From a virus: 45,565 nucleotides of DNA. Location: positions 1 through 45,565 of the IMG/VR virus record IMGVR_UViG_3300021197_000724. One strand, given 5' to 3'. Every line of letters begins with the position of its first letter. The stretch's first letter is position 1. Positions 22,010 to 31,200 of this stretch are shown here, one piece after another. Position numbers and translations under genes: made by a program. The notes under the pieces were generated by a model. It saw nothing but the letters and a program-made list of their open reading frames with translations, did not search any database and had not been told where the DNA came from.

Positions 22010-22479
22010 TGAAAGGCGAAGATATAGCAGAGAGCTTTGAAGCAAAGAAGTATGCGTATCGGCAAACGAAGGATGGCATGGTGCTGTCCTTTGTTCTGCA
22101 TCCTGATGATGTGCCAAAGGAGATGGCTATCGCTCCCATCGGTCAACGATACATGGTTGCCTGCGCTCAGATAGATGACCATGAGAATCCAATAAGGCCA
22201 AGGGCAACCACAGATGCAGAGAAGGCTTTGGCTAGGGCCAACTTAATATGCAGAGACGAGTCGTACATCCAATGGGCAAGGATGAACTACTACCAATGGG
22301 TTAACCCCACATATCCCCATCAAATTGCGGATGAAACGCTAGAAGACGAAAAGTATGCAGCAGAGGTCATTAGATTTATCTGCGGCATCGAATCTCGATC
22401 AGAACTGAAGACCAACCCGGAAGCCAGAGAGCGTTTAAACGAGCACTTGAAGCTATTCGAGAGTGAGGTGAAAGCGTGA
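22009..22479 (+). CDS. Conserved phage protein, unknown
   Basis: A 156-residue protein with LSFVLHPDDVPKEMAIAPIG followed by QRYMVACAQID in its N-terminal third, a pattern seen in phage hypothetical proteins beside recombination genes. It starts one base inside the previous stop (TGATG) and ends overlapping the XRE gene. A GTTTAAAC at 22433 encodes Arg-Leu-Asn-Glu. Confidence 0.6.
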   Translation: MKGEDIAESFEAKKYAYRQTKDGMVLSFVLHPDDVPKEMAIAPIGQRYMVACAQIDDHENPIRPRATTDAEKALARANLICRDESYIQWARMNYYQWVNPTYPHQIADETLEDEKYAAEVIRFICGIESRSELKTNPEARERLNEHLKLFESEVKA

Positions 22480-22748
22480 AGACTTGGTACACAGAGAAGC
22501 TGCGATCCATGAGGGCAGATCAAAATCTGTCCTTGCAGGAGCTTGCGGATAAGTCAGGCATGAATCGCGGATACATCAGCCAGATAGAGTTGGGCAAGAG
22601 AAAGCCCAGCTTTGAGGCTGTAGAGACTATCGCGGGTGCCTTGGGGGCCAAGATATACATACTGCTAGAAGCGCCAGAAGCGCCTTCTTCTGCCTCTCCG
22701 CGCAACAAGAAGCCCGTATCCATAGCGAGTAGATTTTGGAAACAATGA
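22476..22748 (+). CDS. XRE-family (Cro/CI-type) regulator
   Basis: A 90-residue protein with the XRE helix-turn-helix LRSMRADQNLSLQELADKSG, MNRGYISQIELGKRKPS and a third helix FEAVETIAGALG (residues 9-60), then a short basic tail without peptidase or sensor domain, so more like Cro than CI. The GTG start overlaps the previous gene. XRE dimers bind short palindromes, so this is the first candidate to read GTTTAAAC; that link is speculative. Confidence 0.85.
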   Translation: MKTWYTEKLRSMRADQNLSLQELADKSGMNRGYISQIELGKRKPSFEAVETIAGALGAKIYILLEAPEAPSSASPRNKKPVSIASRFWKQ

Positions 22749-22930
22749 TGGAAAAAGAAACAATAGAAGAGTTCTTGGCCCGTGGCGGCAGGATACAGGA
22801 AGTCCCTTTTGGTGAGGTGAAGTACGAAGAGTCGATGCCAAAGAAGAAGTCTAATGTGTCGGGCCGCATTAACAACTCACAACGGACTGGCAATCGCCGT
22901 ATGAAATTAAGAGGCAGCAAGTTCAAATGA
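22745..22930 (+). CDS. Small basic protein following the XRE gene
   Basis: A 61-residue protein with IEEFLARGGRIQEVPFGEV and a Lys/Arg-rich end. The 'I.eFLarGG.I..vp' opening recurs in small phage proteins of unknown role. It starts within the XRE stop (ATGA overlap), so the two are translated together. Confidence 0.6.
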   Translation: MMEKETIEEFLARGGRIQEVPFGEVKYEESMPKKKSNVSGRINNSQRTGNRRMKLRGSKFK

Positions 22931-23124
22931 AGTATCACATTGTTTTGCATGAGATCACATGTAAGTACACAGAGGTCGAAGCTGACACTAGAGAAGAGGC
23001 TGAAGAGATCGCTAGAGATAATGGTGGAACGTGGCTTAGACTTCCTCTACTCCTTGAACGCAAAGTAGTACGGACGCATGGTGAAGACGAACCCCACGAA
23101 TCCCCAGCAGAGATCGCTAAGTGA
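22927..23124 (+). CDS. Small protein, unknown
   Basis: A 65-residue acidic protein starting MKYHIVLHEITCKYTEVEAD, with an alternating beta-helix pattern (EADTREEAEEIARDNGGTW). It is coupled by ATGA to the previous gene and overlapped by the next. No family is recognised. Confidence 0.55.
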   Translation: MKYHIVLHEITCKYTEVEADTREEAEEIARDNGGTWLRLPLLLERKVVRTHGEDEPHESPAEIAK

Positions 23125-23266
23125 ATGGCACTTTGTGTGTTTGGACTGCGATATGAAATCGTTTAAACATAGCTACCCTCAAAAGTGTCCCGTATGTAGT
23201 AATTCAAATTTAATAATTACTGACTTGCGTTGGCGCAAAGAAAAGTTAAATAATGATTTCGGGTAG
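23078..23266 (+). CDS. Small zinc-ribbon protein
   Basis: A 62-residue protein with two cysteine pairs, CLDC (about residues 21-24) and CPVC (about 37-40), which would bind one zinc. It overlaps the upstream gene by 47 nt; a later start is possible because the overlap is long. It is the last rightward gene. A GTTTAAAC lies at 23161. Confidence 0.55.
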   Translation: MVKTNPTNPQQRSLSEWHFVCLDCDMKSFKHSYPQKCPVCSNSNLIITDLRWRKEKLNNDFG

Positions 23267-23285
23267 CTTCATCACGTTCTCTCCT

Positions 23286-23326
23286 GCCCGTTCCCGTCCG
23301 GGTACCCAAAGGCGGGGCTTTTTAGG
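23286..23326 (+). terminator. Terminator of the rightward recombination block
   Basis: GCCCG (23286-23290) can pair with CGGGGC (23313-23318) around inner CCCG/CGGG and GGTACC elements, followed by CTTTTTAG. The hairpin with a T-run lies 20 nt after the last rightward gene, before the converging leftward genes. Confidence 0.65.
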
Positions 23327-23415
23327 TCGCGGCTGATGTCGCAAACTCGTTGTTGCATTCGATGCGGCAGAGGCTCTAGTAGCACGTTCCCGTCCGTGTG
23401 ACCGAAGGCGGGGCT
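23290..23415. repeat. Imperfect 30-bp direct repeat at the convergent junction
   Basis: The unit at 23290-23319 recurs at 23386-23415 with 26 of 30 bases identical (both begin GTTCCCGTCCG and end AAGGCGGGGCT). The second copy reaches the stop codon of the leftward gene. The repeat may be a duplicated terminator, one for each convergent operon, or a recombination scar. Confidence 0.75.
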
Positions 23416-23620
23416 ACTTCTTCTTTTTCTTCTTCACACCTGCTTCGCTTAACGCGATAGCTATGGCTTGCTTCCTGTTCTTAACCTTCTTGCCAGACCC
23501 GCCGGACTTCAGCTTGCCTGACTCAAACTCCCGCATGACCTTGCGTACCTTTGCCTGCTTCTTCTTTTTGGCGGGGCCGCTGCTGGTTTGCTTGCGTTGT
23601 TGCGCTCGACTGATAGCCAT
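23414..23620 (-). CDS. Lysine-rich small protein 1 (DUF6496-like)
   Basis: A 68-residue protein, about one third Lys or Arg, with VMREFESGKLKSGGSGKKV and NRKQAIAIALSEAG, which I associate with DUF6496 from memory, and a poly-Lys end. The charge suggests nucleic-acid binding. It is the last of four overlapping or abutting basic genes next to the lysis genes. Confidence 0.6.
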   Translation of the reverse strand: MAISRAQQRKQTSSGPAKKKKQAKVRKVMREFESGKLKSGGSGKKVKNRKQAIAIALSEAGVKKKKKK

Positions 23621-23622
23621 GA

Positions 23623-23949
23623 CTACTTACCGAACTTCTGCTTTTGGGATTTAGGCGGTGACTTCCTGCTACCACCTTTGCTCCAAAAGAGTTTGTTGGC
23701 CCAGAACGCCGCAGATGTTTTGCCCTTTTTTATGTTCTTAGCGTGACGAGCTTTGAAACTCTTACGCGCTTCGTCTGAATAATTGTGCCCCATCTTCTGA
23801 TCGCCAAAGCGAATGATCTTCATCTTGCTACCATCTCTGACAGCGACGACTCCTTTTTTGGTGGGGTGGCTAGGAGTTCTCTTAGGTTTGTTTAAACCAG
23901 TTAGCCCAACCTTCTTCAGCCTGTTCTTTTCCGCATCAGTCAAGCTCAT
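23623..23949 (-). CDS. Lysine-rich small protein 2
   Basis: A 108-residue protein with IIRFGDQKMGHNYSDEARKS then FKARHAKNIKKGKTSAAFWA, a pattern recurring in phage and large-virus hypothetical proteins ('RFGD..M......RR..F..RH.....K...YWa'). It is strongly basic. Packaging-related DNA binding is possible but not shown. A GTTTAAAC site lies at 23890. Confidence 0.6.
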   Translation of the reverse strand: MSLTDAEKNRLKKVGLTGLNKPKRTPSHPTKKGVVAVRDGSKMKIIRFGDQKMGHNYSDEARKSFKARHAKNIKKGKTSAAFWANKLFWSKGGSRKSPPKSQKQKFGK

Positions 23950-24200
23950 TTACGATGCCTCGCTGTTTTCTTGGCTATCTTCTTGGGCTGCTTGGAGAAC
24001 TGCTTGCCTTTCCTTGTGTCTGCTCTTTTTTTTCTGGAAGTGGCAGCGTACTCCTTGTCCGATAGAGCCTCTCTAGCCGCCTTCGGGAGATACCTTTCAC
24101 CTGTCGCCTTCTTGCCCTGTGTTGATTTCTTGCCTGACTTGGTGCCCCAATCCTGCTTCGTCCATTTCTTCAATGACTTCTGTGACTTCTTGAGCGGCAT
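23946..24200 (-). CDS. Lysine-rich small protein 3 (DUF5872-like)
   Basis: An 84-residue protein with KKWTKQDWGTKSGKKSTQGK and ATGERYLPKAAREALSDKEY, which I associate with DUF5872-type proteins from memory. Start and stop overlap its neighbours, so the four basic genes are translated as one unit. Extreme basicity again suggests nucleic-acid binding. Confidence 0.6.
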   Translation of the reverse strand: MPLKKSQKSLKKWTKQDWGTKSGKKSTQGKKATGERYLPKAAREALSDKEYAATSRKKRADTRKGKQFSKQPKKIAKKTARHRK

Positions 24201-24415
24201 TACTTGTACCCACCGCCTGCATCTTTATAAGCCTTCGCTAACATTTGGGCTTTACGCGCCGACCACTGCCCCGGTTTACCGCCCTTGCTTCCAGCTTTAA
24301 TCCTATTGAACTGACGCTTACGCATCTCCGGCTTGGTATAGTTACCTGCCTCGTTGACGCGAGACTTACTCTTTTTCTTTTTTACCTTGCCGCCTTTTGC
24401 GTATCGTTTAAACAT
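24200..24415 (-). CDS. Lysine-rich small protein 4
   Basis: A 71-residue protein with NRIKAGSKGGKPGQWSARKA and QMLAKAYKDAGGGYK at the end. The 'aGsKGG.pGQWSARKAq' segment is common to a group of phage and giant-virus proteins of unknown role. Its ATG overlaps a GTTTAAAC site (24406-24413, read as Met-Phe-Lys-Arg). It overlaps the lysozyme stop by 8 nt. Confidence 0.6.
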   Translation of the reverse strand: MFKRYAKGGKVKKKKSKSRVNEAGNYTKPEMRKRQFNRIKAGSKGGKPGQWSARKAQMLAKAYKDAGGGYK

Positions 24416-24830
24416 TATATTCTCCGCTGCGGATCATTTCCGTAACGCGAATCGCCCTCGTCCCAACCTGTTTTGCCCACTTACTATCCATGAATTCGTC
24501 TGCCGCAATATCAAACTGCTCACGCGACATAGCTTCTAGGGCTTTGACAAAGCCGCGCAATCTAGTGAGGCCAAGGTTAAAGCATATATCTATCATGGCA
24601 TCTTGCCGCGCCTCGTTGATGCCGTTAAACCAGAAGTAAGTATCGGATAGCTCGCCCCTTACTCGCTCTATGTCATTAGCTAGTAAATAGTCGATCTCAT
24701 CGTCAGACAATCCAAGGCCAGATTCTGAGATGTTTCGGCCCACACCTATCGTTTCATAGCCAGCAGAGCACAAGTAGCTTTTAGAACGCACACCTTCGTG
24801 TAGCTTCAGCATGTCGATTAGCTGAGTCAT
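24408..24830 (-). CDS. Endolysin, T4-type lysozyme (GH24)
   Basis: A 140-residue muramidase with the catalytic layout Glu12 (LHEG), eight residues, Cys21, five residues, Thr27 (TIGVGR). The E-8aa-D/C-5aa-T triad is known for phage lysozymes; here the middle residue is Cys rather than Asp. No signal-anchor is seen, so release by a holin is expected, and the holin gene lies directly upstream sharing one base. Confidence 0.9.
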   Translation of the reverse strand: MTQLIDMLKLHEGVRSKSYLCSAGYETIGVGRNISESGLGLSDDEIDYLLANDIERVRGELSDTYFWFNGINEARQDAMIDICFNLGLTRLRGFVKALEAMSREQFDIAADEFMDSKWAKQVGTRAIRVTEMIRSGEYNV

Positions 24831-25213
24831 TACTTCTCCCGCGCTACCTGATTGACCTTCTCGTAGCTTCTCATAGCGCCGAGACCAAGCATGCCCATCA
24901 TAACGGGCACTAGAAGCGTTGTATCTACCTCTGGCACATCCATCCAGATGCCAAGCACATTAGCAATAATAGTGTTGTACAACAGTCCTACCGCACAGAT
25001 CCAACCGATGGCAGGTCTCCACCCAGCAACAAACAAACTCTTGTGTGCCGCTTCCATCTTGTTGATTTCCAATTGGCCTTTGAGTGCCTCCTGTGCGTGG
25101 CGCTCTGACATCGTTGCGATCTCATGTGCCAGCGCATTCTTTTGATCTTTGTCCTCTATGAACTTATCCAGCAAACCTGTGACTGGGCCAATTAATTGTC
25201 CGACTAAACTCAT
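24830..25213 (-). CDS. Holin (GTA_holin_3TM-like)
   Basis: A 127-residue protein with an amphipathic N-terminus (about 1-55, polar and charged) and two clear membrane helices, GWRPAIGWICAVGLLYNTII (about 64-83) and LLVPVMMGMLGLGAM (about 99-113). The R-P-x-x-G-W segment matches the GTA-type 3TM holins. It would form the hole that frees the lysozyme. Confidence 0.8.
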   Translation of the reverse strand: MSLVGQLIGPVTGLLDKFIEDKDQKNALAHEIATMSERHAQEALKGQLEINKMEAAHKSLFVAGWRPAIGWICAVGLLYNTIIANVLGIWMDVPEVDTTLLVPVMMGMLGLGAMRSYEKVNQVAREK

Positions 25214-25246
25214 AATCTATGCCTTATATTCCAGCTATTTGCCACA

Positions 25247-28200
25247 TCACTCTTGTTGATCTTTACGCCGCAACCGTGCAGTGACTTGCTTTGTGGTTGC
25301 TGCTGCTTCGATTATCGCGCCTCTTGTAAGCCTGTATCTTTCGAGCGTTTCATAGTGTGCGTTTAATCTTCTGCGTTTTTCTGCATTTGAAAGTGTTTCA
25401 TCGCGCATTACTCTATTAATGCCCGTTCTGATCTCACTCTTTTCCCGATCCAAATACTGCAACGACAAACGTATTTGATCGGGGTCAAGGGTAATCGCGT
25501 TTAAACCAATCATTCGGAAAATGGATTGCATTAAGGTATCTGGTGCAACTCCATTTGGTTTACTGTCACCCTTCAGGGCGGTGTTAATTTTAGAAACTGC
25601 GCCGTATTCTGTGTTCAAAAACCCCGGCAACAAGTATTGATTCGCTGCCCAGAACATCGCATCGGTGATCTTGCCTCTGTTATAGAAAGGTCTTTCAATA
25701 GCGTCCTTGATGTACAGCGGATCAGTCGGATTAACGATAGGTCTTTCGGTAAACGAGTCTCTGTTTTGGCTAATGTCATACAGCGACCAGCCGGGGCCAC
25801 CGAACATGCCAAGTGTGCTTGAAATATCTTTAAGCTGAAGACCCTGCTCTAATGGTGTTCCTGCCCCAACCGCTTTCTTACCGCTAACAAAGGCACCATT
25901 GATGAGATTGGTGAACGACCCCCAAGGATATAAGTAGGATGTATCCAAGAACTGTAACCTGCCCTCGGCATCTCTAGCTGGCAACGGTATCAGGCCCGGA
26001 TTACCCCTGATGTAATCAGGCATGGATGCCTTGATCTCATCATACTCATCATCGTCTATGTCGAAAGCATTCATAAACAGTGCTGGTAGCGCATACGAGA
26101 GCGCCACATAAGGGGCAAAACGCATGGGGCTACGCAGCGCAGTCTTTGCTAGTACCGGCAGCACCTTGTATTGGAACGTCAGAAACGGAATACCCAGTGG
26201 GCTTTGCCGTAATCCCCTGACAACATCCGGCACATCACCATAGTCGAACAAGTATTCTTGTGCTTTCAAGAAGGCATCATCTGCACTGCCGCCTTGGCGA
26301 TCCATGACATCAATGGCAATGGCTGTTTTGCCCACCACCTCGATGCCTTGATAGATATTGCTCGCTTTCTGCGCCAACCGCTGCCATGTGTTGAGCTTCA
26401 ACCAGCCAAACAACCCTAGGTCTTTCGCATCTACAGACTTTAAGAAGTCGAGCATGTCATCCTGCATGGCGACAAGCTCTTGATCTGTAAACGAGGATTG
26501 CTTCACGCCTCGCGCAAGCATCTCTTGATAGTGCTTGGCGTTTGCAAAATCGCCATTGTTGTAGGCAACTATCTCTCGTGTAGCCTCGATCATGCGCGGC
26601 AGTACGCGATAAAAAGGCACACCCGATAGGTGGATGAGTATTGCGTTACTGAACGTGTTACGCGCAATCGTGGGTGGGTTGAGAGGCACCTTAATGGTCT
26701 TCCAGATAGCGGTCAGCTTCCTGCCTTTACTACCTATGTTGACGTATGACTGATCGCCAAGATTCAACATGAATCCAGATGAGATTACGTTGTCGTATAT
26801 CTCTGATCTGACAAGCCTGCCAGACAACATGCCATACTGCTTACCTCTTGGAACTCGTTTAAACGCAGCGCCATAGCCCTGAGTATCCCCGGTTACATCC
26901 CGGTTCGGCTCGTTGTAATACTCCATGATGTTGCGCTCGGTGAATGTCTTAATCACCGTTTGATCTAGCTCTTCCGCCTGCCGCCGCAAGGTTGCTGCCT
27001 TGTTTGGATCGGCTGCTTCTACCGCATCAGCTATCTGACGCAGCGTTGCCACTTGATCTAGTAAATAAAGGCCGCTTTGCTCCTGTTCGTTGCCATTAAC
27101 GTCGGTGTATTTGACCATCAGAACGTCATCTTCTACCGTCCAAGCGTTGTTACCCGCTATCGAGTTCATAAACTCTATAAACTGTAGATCTCTGATCGGT
27201 CTTTGTATGGCCTGAGAGACAAGGAATGCAGGGTCTAGCTCGTTGATGACACCCAGAGCCTCTTGATCTTCTGGCGTGAGATCCTCGTTCCTTCTCTTCA
27301 GATAGCCAAAGCGTTCTGGGTTCGGGTCTTGCAGCAAATGCTTGATGTATATTCGAGGCAGATAAGACCTACGATTCTCGTAGAATGTCTTGGGTGCCAT
27401 CAAACCATTCTGCACCATCTGCAAGCCTAGGCTTTCGATCATATCCTTGGCTTTTGCGGAGGCTTTAGCGGCCCTAGGGTCTAAGGCTTCTAGCTGCTCC
27501 AGTAACGCTTGTTCTTGTGATACGTCACCTGTGGTCATGTAATTAAAGATCGCGGTTCTCAGGGTCTCTGTAGCCCCTCTGTTCTTGTCACCCTTCCTAA
27601 ATAAAAACTGATTGCCTATCTCATCACGCAGCACAGTGCCTATCTCAGATGATGCTTGTACCACGCCAAGATACTTGGCCCTTTCTAGGTAAAACTCCCG
27701 CTTCTGTGGCAATCCCTTCAGCGTGTTGAAGAACGGCATACTGTTGATGTAATCGACTGCCTTTTGCCTAGCGTTCTTAAACACACCGCGCAGATTCTCA
27801 GTGCCGTGATTAGTTACTTCGGCTCTTTCGTTTTGTAATCTGGCGAAGTAAATATCACTAGGCTGAAGGACTTTGGGTGATGCCTCCATTTCTGGGGTCA
27901 GCGTGTAAACGCGCAAAGCGTTACGGCTGTTCGATACGGGGATCATAAATCGCTGGCTTACATCTTCCGCATCTACAGCAACATCTGGCATATCAGGGTC
28001 TACTTCTTGAGCCTGCTGACCCGCCAGCCGCATCATTTCTGGACTTTCCCCTATCGCCTGCGCTAACGCTTGACCTTCCGTTGTAAACTCATCTCCCGCG
28101 TACCTCGCTCTTTGAGACATTGATTGCACTTGGCTTGTGGGAACAATTTGAGACTCTTCTATAAGAATCTCATCAGACAGCTCGGCTGATATTTGACTAC

Positions 28201-31200
28201 CCTGCTCATCAATATCAGCAGCTAACGAGTGACCCGACCCTAGATAGAGGCGCTGACCCTCATTGTCTTGCCGTACACTTCGGCGCTTAGATTTCAATTG
28301 GCTTTTCGATGTAGAAATCAAACTAGCTAACGCAGACTCTAAAGCTCTCGGTATTTTTTCGTCGTAAACGTTATCGAAGCCACCGCCAACAGGTACATCT
28401 ATCGCGCCTGTGAATCTGTTAACCGATCTTTGAATGCTATCCACATCCATTAACTCAGCCTCAGACCTTTGATACGATGTAAGTTCGCTGTCTCCAGCGT
28501 TTAAACGTTCTTTCTGTGCTTGAGATTGTGCAATTTTGTTTTGTATAAACTGCACAAAATTTCGAGAAGCAAATTGGTCTGATACAGTTTCTGGATTTTG
28601 TAGGTCATTACGGACTAAGAGAGCAACATCTTCACCCAACCAATCATCTAGCCTTGGATTGCCCGATCTTGTAACGCCTTGGTTGCCTAGTTCGATTGTC
28701 TGTCTTTGAAAATTACCTCTAACTGTTTGACCTTGATTGTTTAAACCAACAACGGGTGTTGTGTAGGTAGCAAGCCATGACGAAGGCATATTTGGATTGG
28801 CTTTGAGCAACGCCTTCATAAATGCCAGCTTAATCGCATCTGTCTCGTCTACTTCGACTGTCTCTTGCAATGCGGCATCTGCCGCTTTTGCAGAAGCAGC
28901 CCTGAATCCTCTTAGGTTCCCTTTTTGTTGAGCGGAAGTAAGAACTGAACTTGCGAGGTTCCTTGCTCGCCTTTCTCGCTCTCCCTTAGCCTCATCTATA
29001 GCCTCTTGGTCTAGTCGTATTTCGGCTGGTGCGACCTCGCCGGTAAGTTGTTCTTGTGTAGGGAAAGAGCCAGTAAACGGGTCAGGCAATGCGGGAGCTA
29101 ATATGTCCTGCTCAATTAAAGACTCTAGCTCCATAAGAACATCTGTCTCTGATACCTCGAATGTTCCTTGCTCTGTATTAACCGCAAAAACTTTTTCCTG
29201 CCCAGCAAGAACACCAAACTCGTCAGAATCCACGCCGACATCTGCAACTTGCGTCATTACCAAACCATCAATAGCGGCCTTGTATTCACTTCGATAACGC
29301 TCTACTTGTAACTCGCTGTTGCTCACAGCGATATGGTCATATCCACCATTTATTGCCATGCGTGTAATCTGCTGCATGGCAAAAGCTATCCGCTGATTTT
29401 CATTCTTGAGAGGCAGGTTAGGAAATACCTTGCCGTACACATCATCTTTAAATTGAGAAGCAGCCTCTCTGACTAAATTCTTTTGGTCTCTACTCAAAAA
29501 CTTAAATCTGCTATCGGATATTACGCCATCTTCAAACAGCTTCTTTGCAGCCATTCGCTTCATTAGTTCTGCTGCACCCTGATGAACATCAGACTGTATT
29601 TCCTCGATTACCAATACAGACTCGCCGTTCTCTAAAATAATATCGGCAAGACGCATGTGCATTATTGGATTGCGAATGTCAGGAAAGTGACTGTGATAAG
29701 TTCCATCACCTGCCATACTTGGCGCAGCAATTATTATTTCTCTATATCCGTAGTCTTGCTGTAGATTCATCATGCGACGAGGAACATCCGCTGAGATCGC
29801 CCTGCCGCCCATTGTTGTGAATTTAAAATAAAAGTTGGGGATGTTTTCTATTTCGGTTCCGTATGCGCTACCCGTACCCGCTCCTCTCTGTAATGGCAAA
29901 TCACCATCGTCCATACTGAATCCAGCAGGAAGCATTTCACCCGCCTCCCTAGTAAACTGAAATCCGGGTTTAACGCTTGCTTCTACTAAACCAAGCCCGA
30001 AAGCCTTTTTATCCAATGAAGTCCCATCTCGTTTAAACGATTCTTGTAGTGCACTGATAAGCCTCTGCTTCTCTTGGATCGGGTCAGGCAAATCGTCAAA
30101 TGAATCATCTTGCTTTTTAAGGGCTTCTGCGTAGCTCTCTAGGGCATCGACAACATCGGGTGGATAGGCGGGATTTATATTGTCTTTGTTTGGAACCTCT
30201 TTGCGGGTTAGATTTGCTACTTGCATTGCGTTTACAACGTCTTTGCCTTTTCCAGTTCGCAAAGAAGTGATCGCATCGTTAGCTGTCGCTATGTAACCTT
30301 GGTTATTACGATCCTCTTGAATAGCAGAACGATATTTTATCTCTGAGTCTAGGTCGCTCTTAGGCCCAAGCGGAGAGCCATATACAACTATCTCAACCAC
30401 TTGCTCGATGTCGTTGAAATAATCCAGAAGCTCTTGACCGCTTACTGATTTATCTGGAGGCAAGCTGGTAAGGAATGCCTCTATGTTTGAATCGTTCCAC
30501 TCTTCTACCTTTACGCCAGACAAAGCGCCTACCACCCGATTGCCTTCGACTCTTCCCCAAGCATCAGGCAGCTTCTTCTGTCCTGTCATACCCTCTAGCT
30601 TGGTCTTCATGGCAGACTTAAATGCTGGTCTGGCGGGAACTTCACCTCTGAAGTTTTCAAAGGACGAACTAGCAGCAACTGGCCCCTGCTTGATAACGAA
30701 CAGGGGTGTCGCTGCGCTGAGACCTGTTGGATCTTCTTTGAGCATCGCCTGTTTAACGCGCTGTGTAGCCTGCGGGTCTGGCGCTCTACGACCTGTGCGG
30801 CCTTGACGGATCTGCTCAAAGACCTGCTCCACCTCCATTGGTACAAATTCACCAGTAAAGTTAGATCTAAGCTGTTTAAACAGTCTGGCAATCTTGGCAA
30901 AGATACGACGCAGCGCAGGATTAAACTCTTTTGGCACCTTGCCATCTATATCTAAGCCCCTGTTGTATAGGGCTGATCCGTAAGCAATTAGCTCGTTGAA
31001 GTTCTGGAACTCATTGCCCGACATGGCTTCGTCATATCGCTTCTGGCCTAGATGTTCGAGGACGATCTGCTCTAGCCTTGGGATGTTAGCGATGAGCGAC
31101 TTCATCTCTGGTTCTGTTATGAAGCCATTGTTGACAAGGAAGTGAGTAGCTTCGTGATAAGCCCTGTTCTCTGGATCTATCAGGCCATCTGGCGCTACGG

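Noticed and set aside
23290-23415. CRISPR-like or att-like array
   Set aside because: Only two imperfect copies with one spacer and no cas genes or integrase; a duplicated terminator explains it better.
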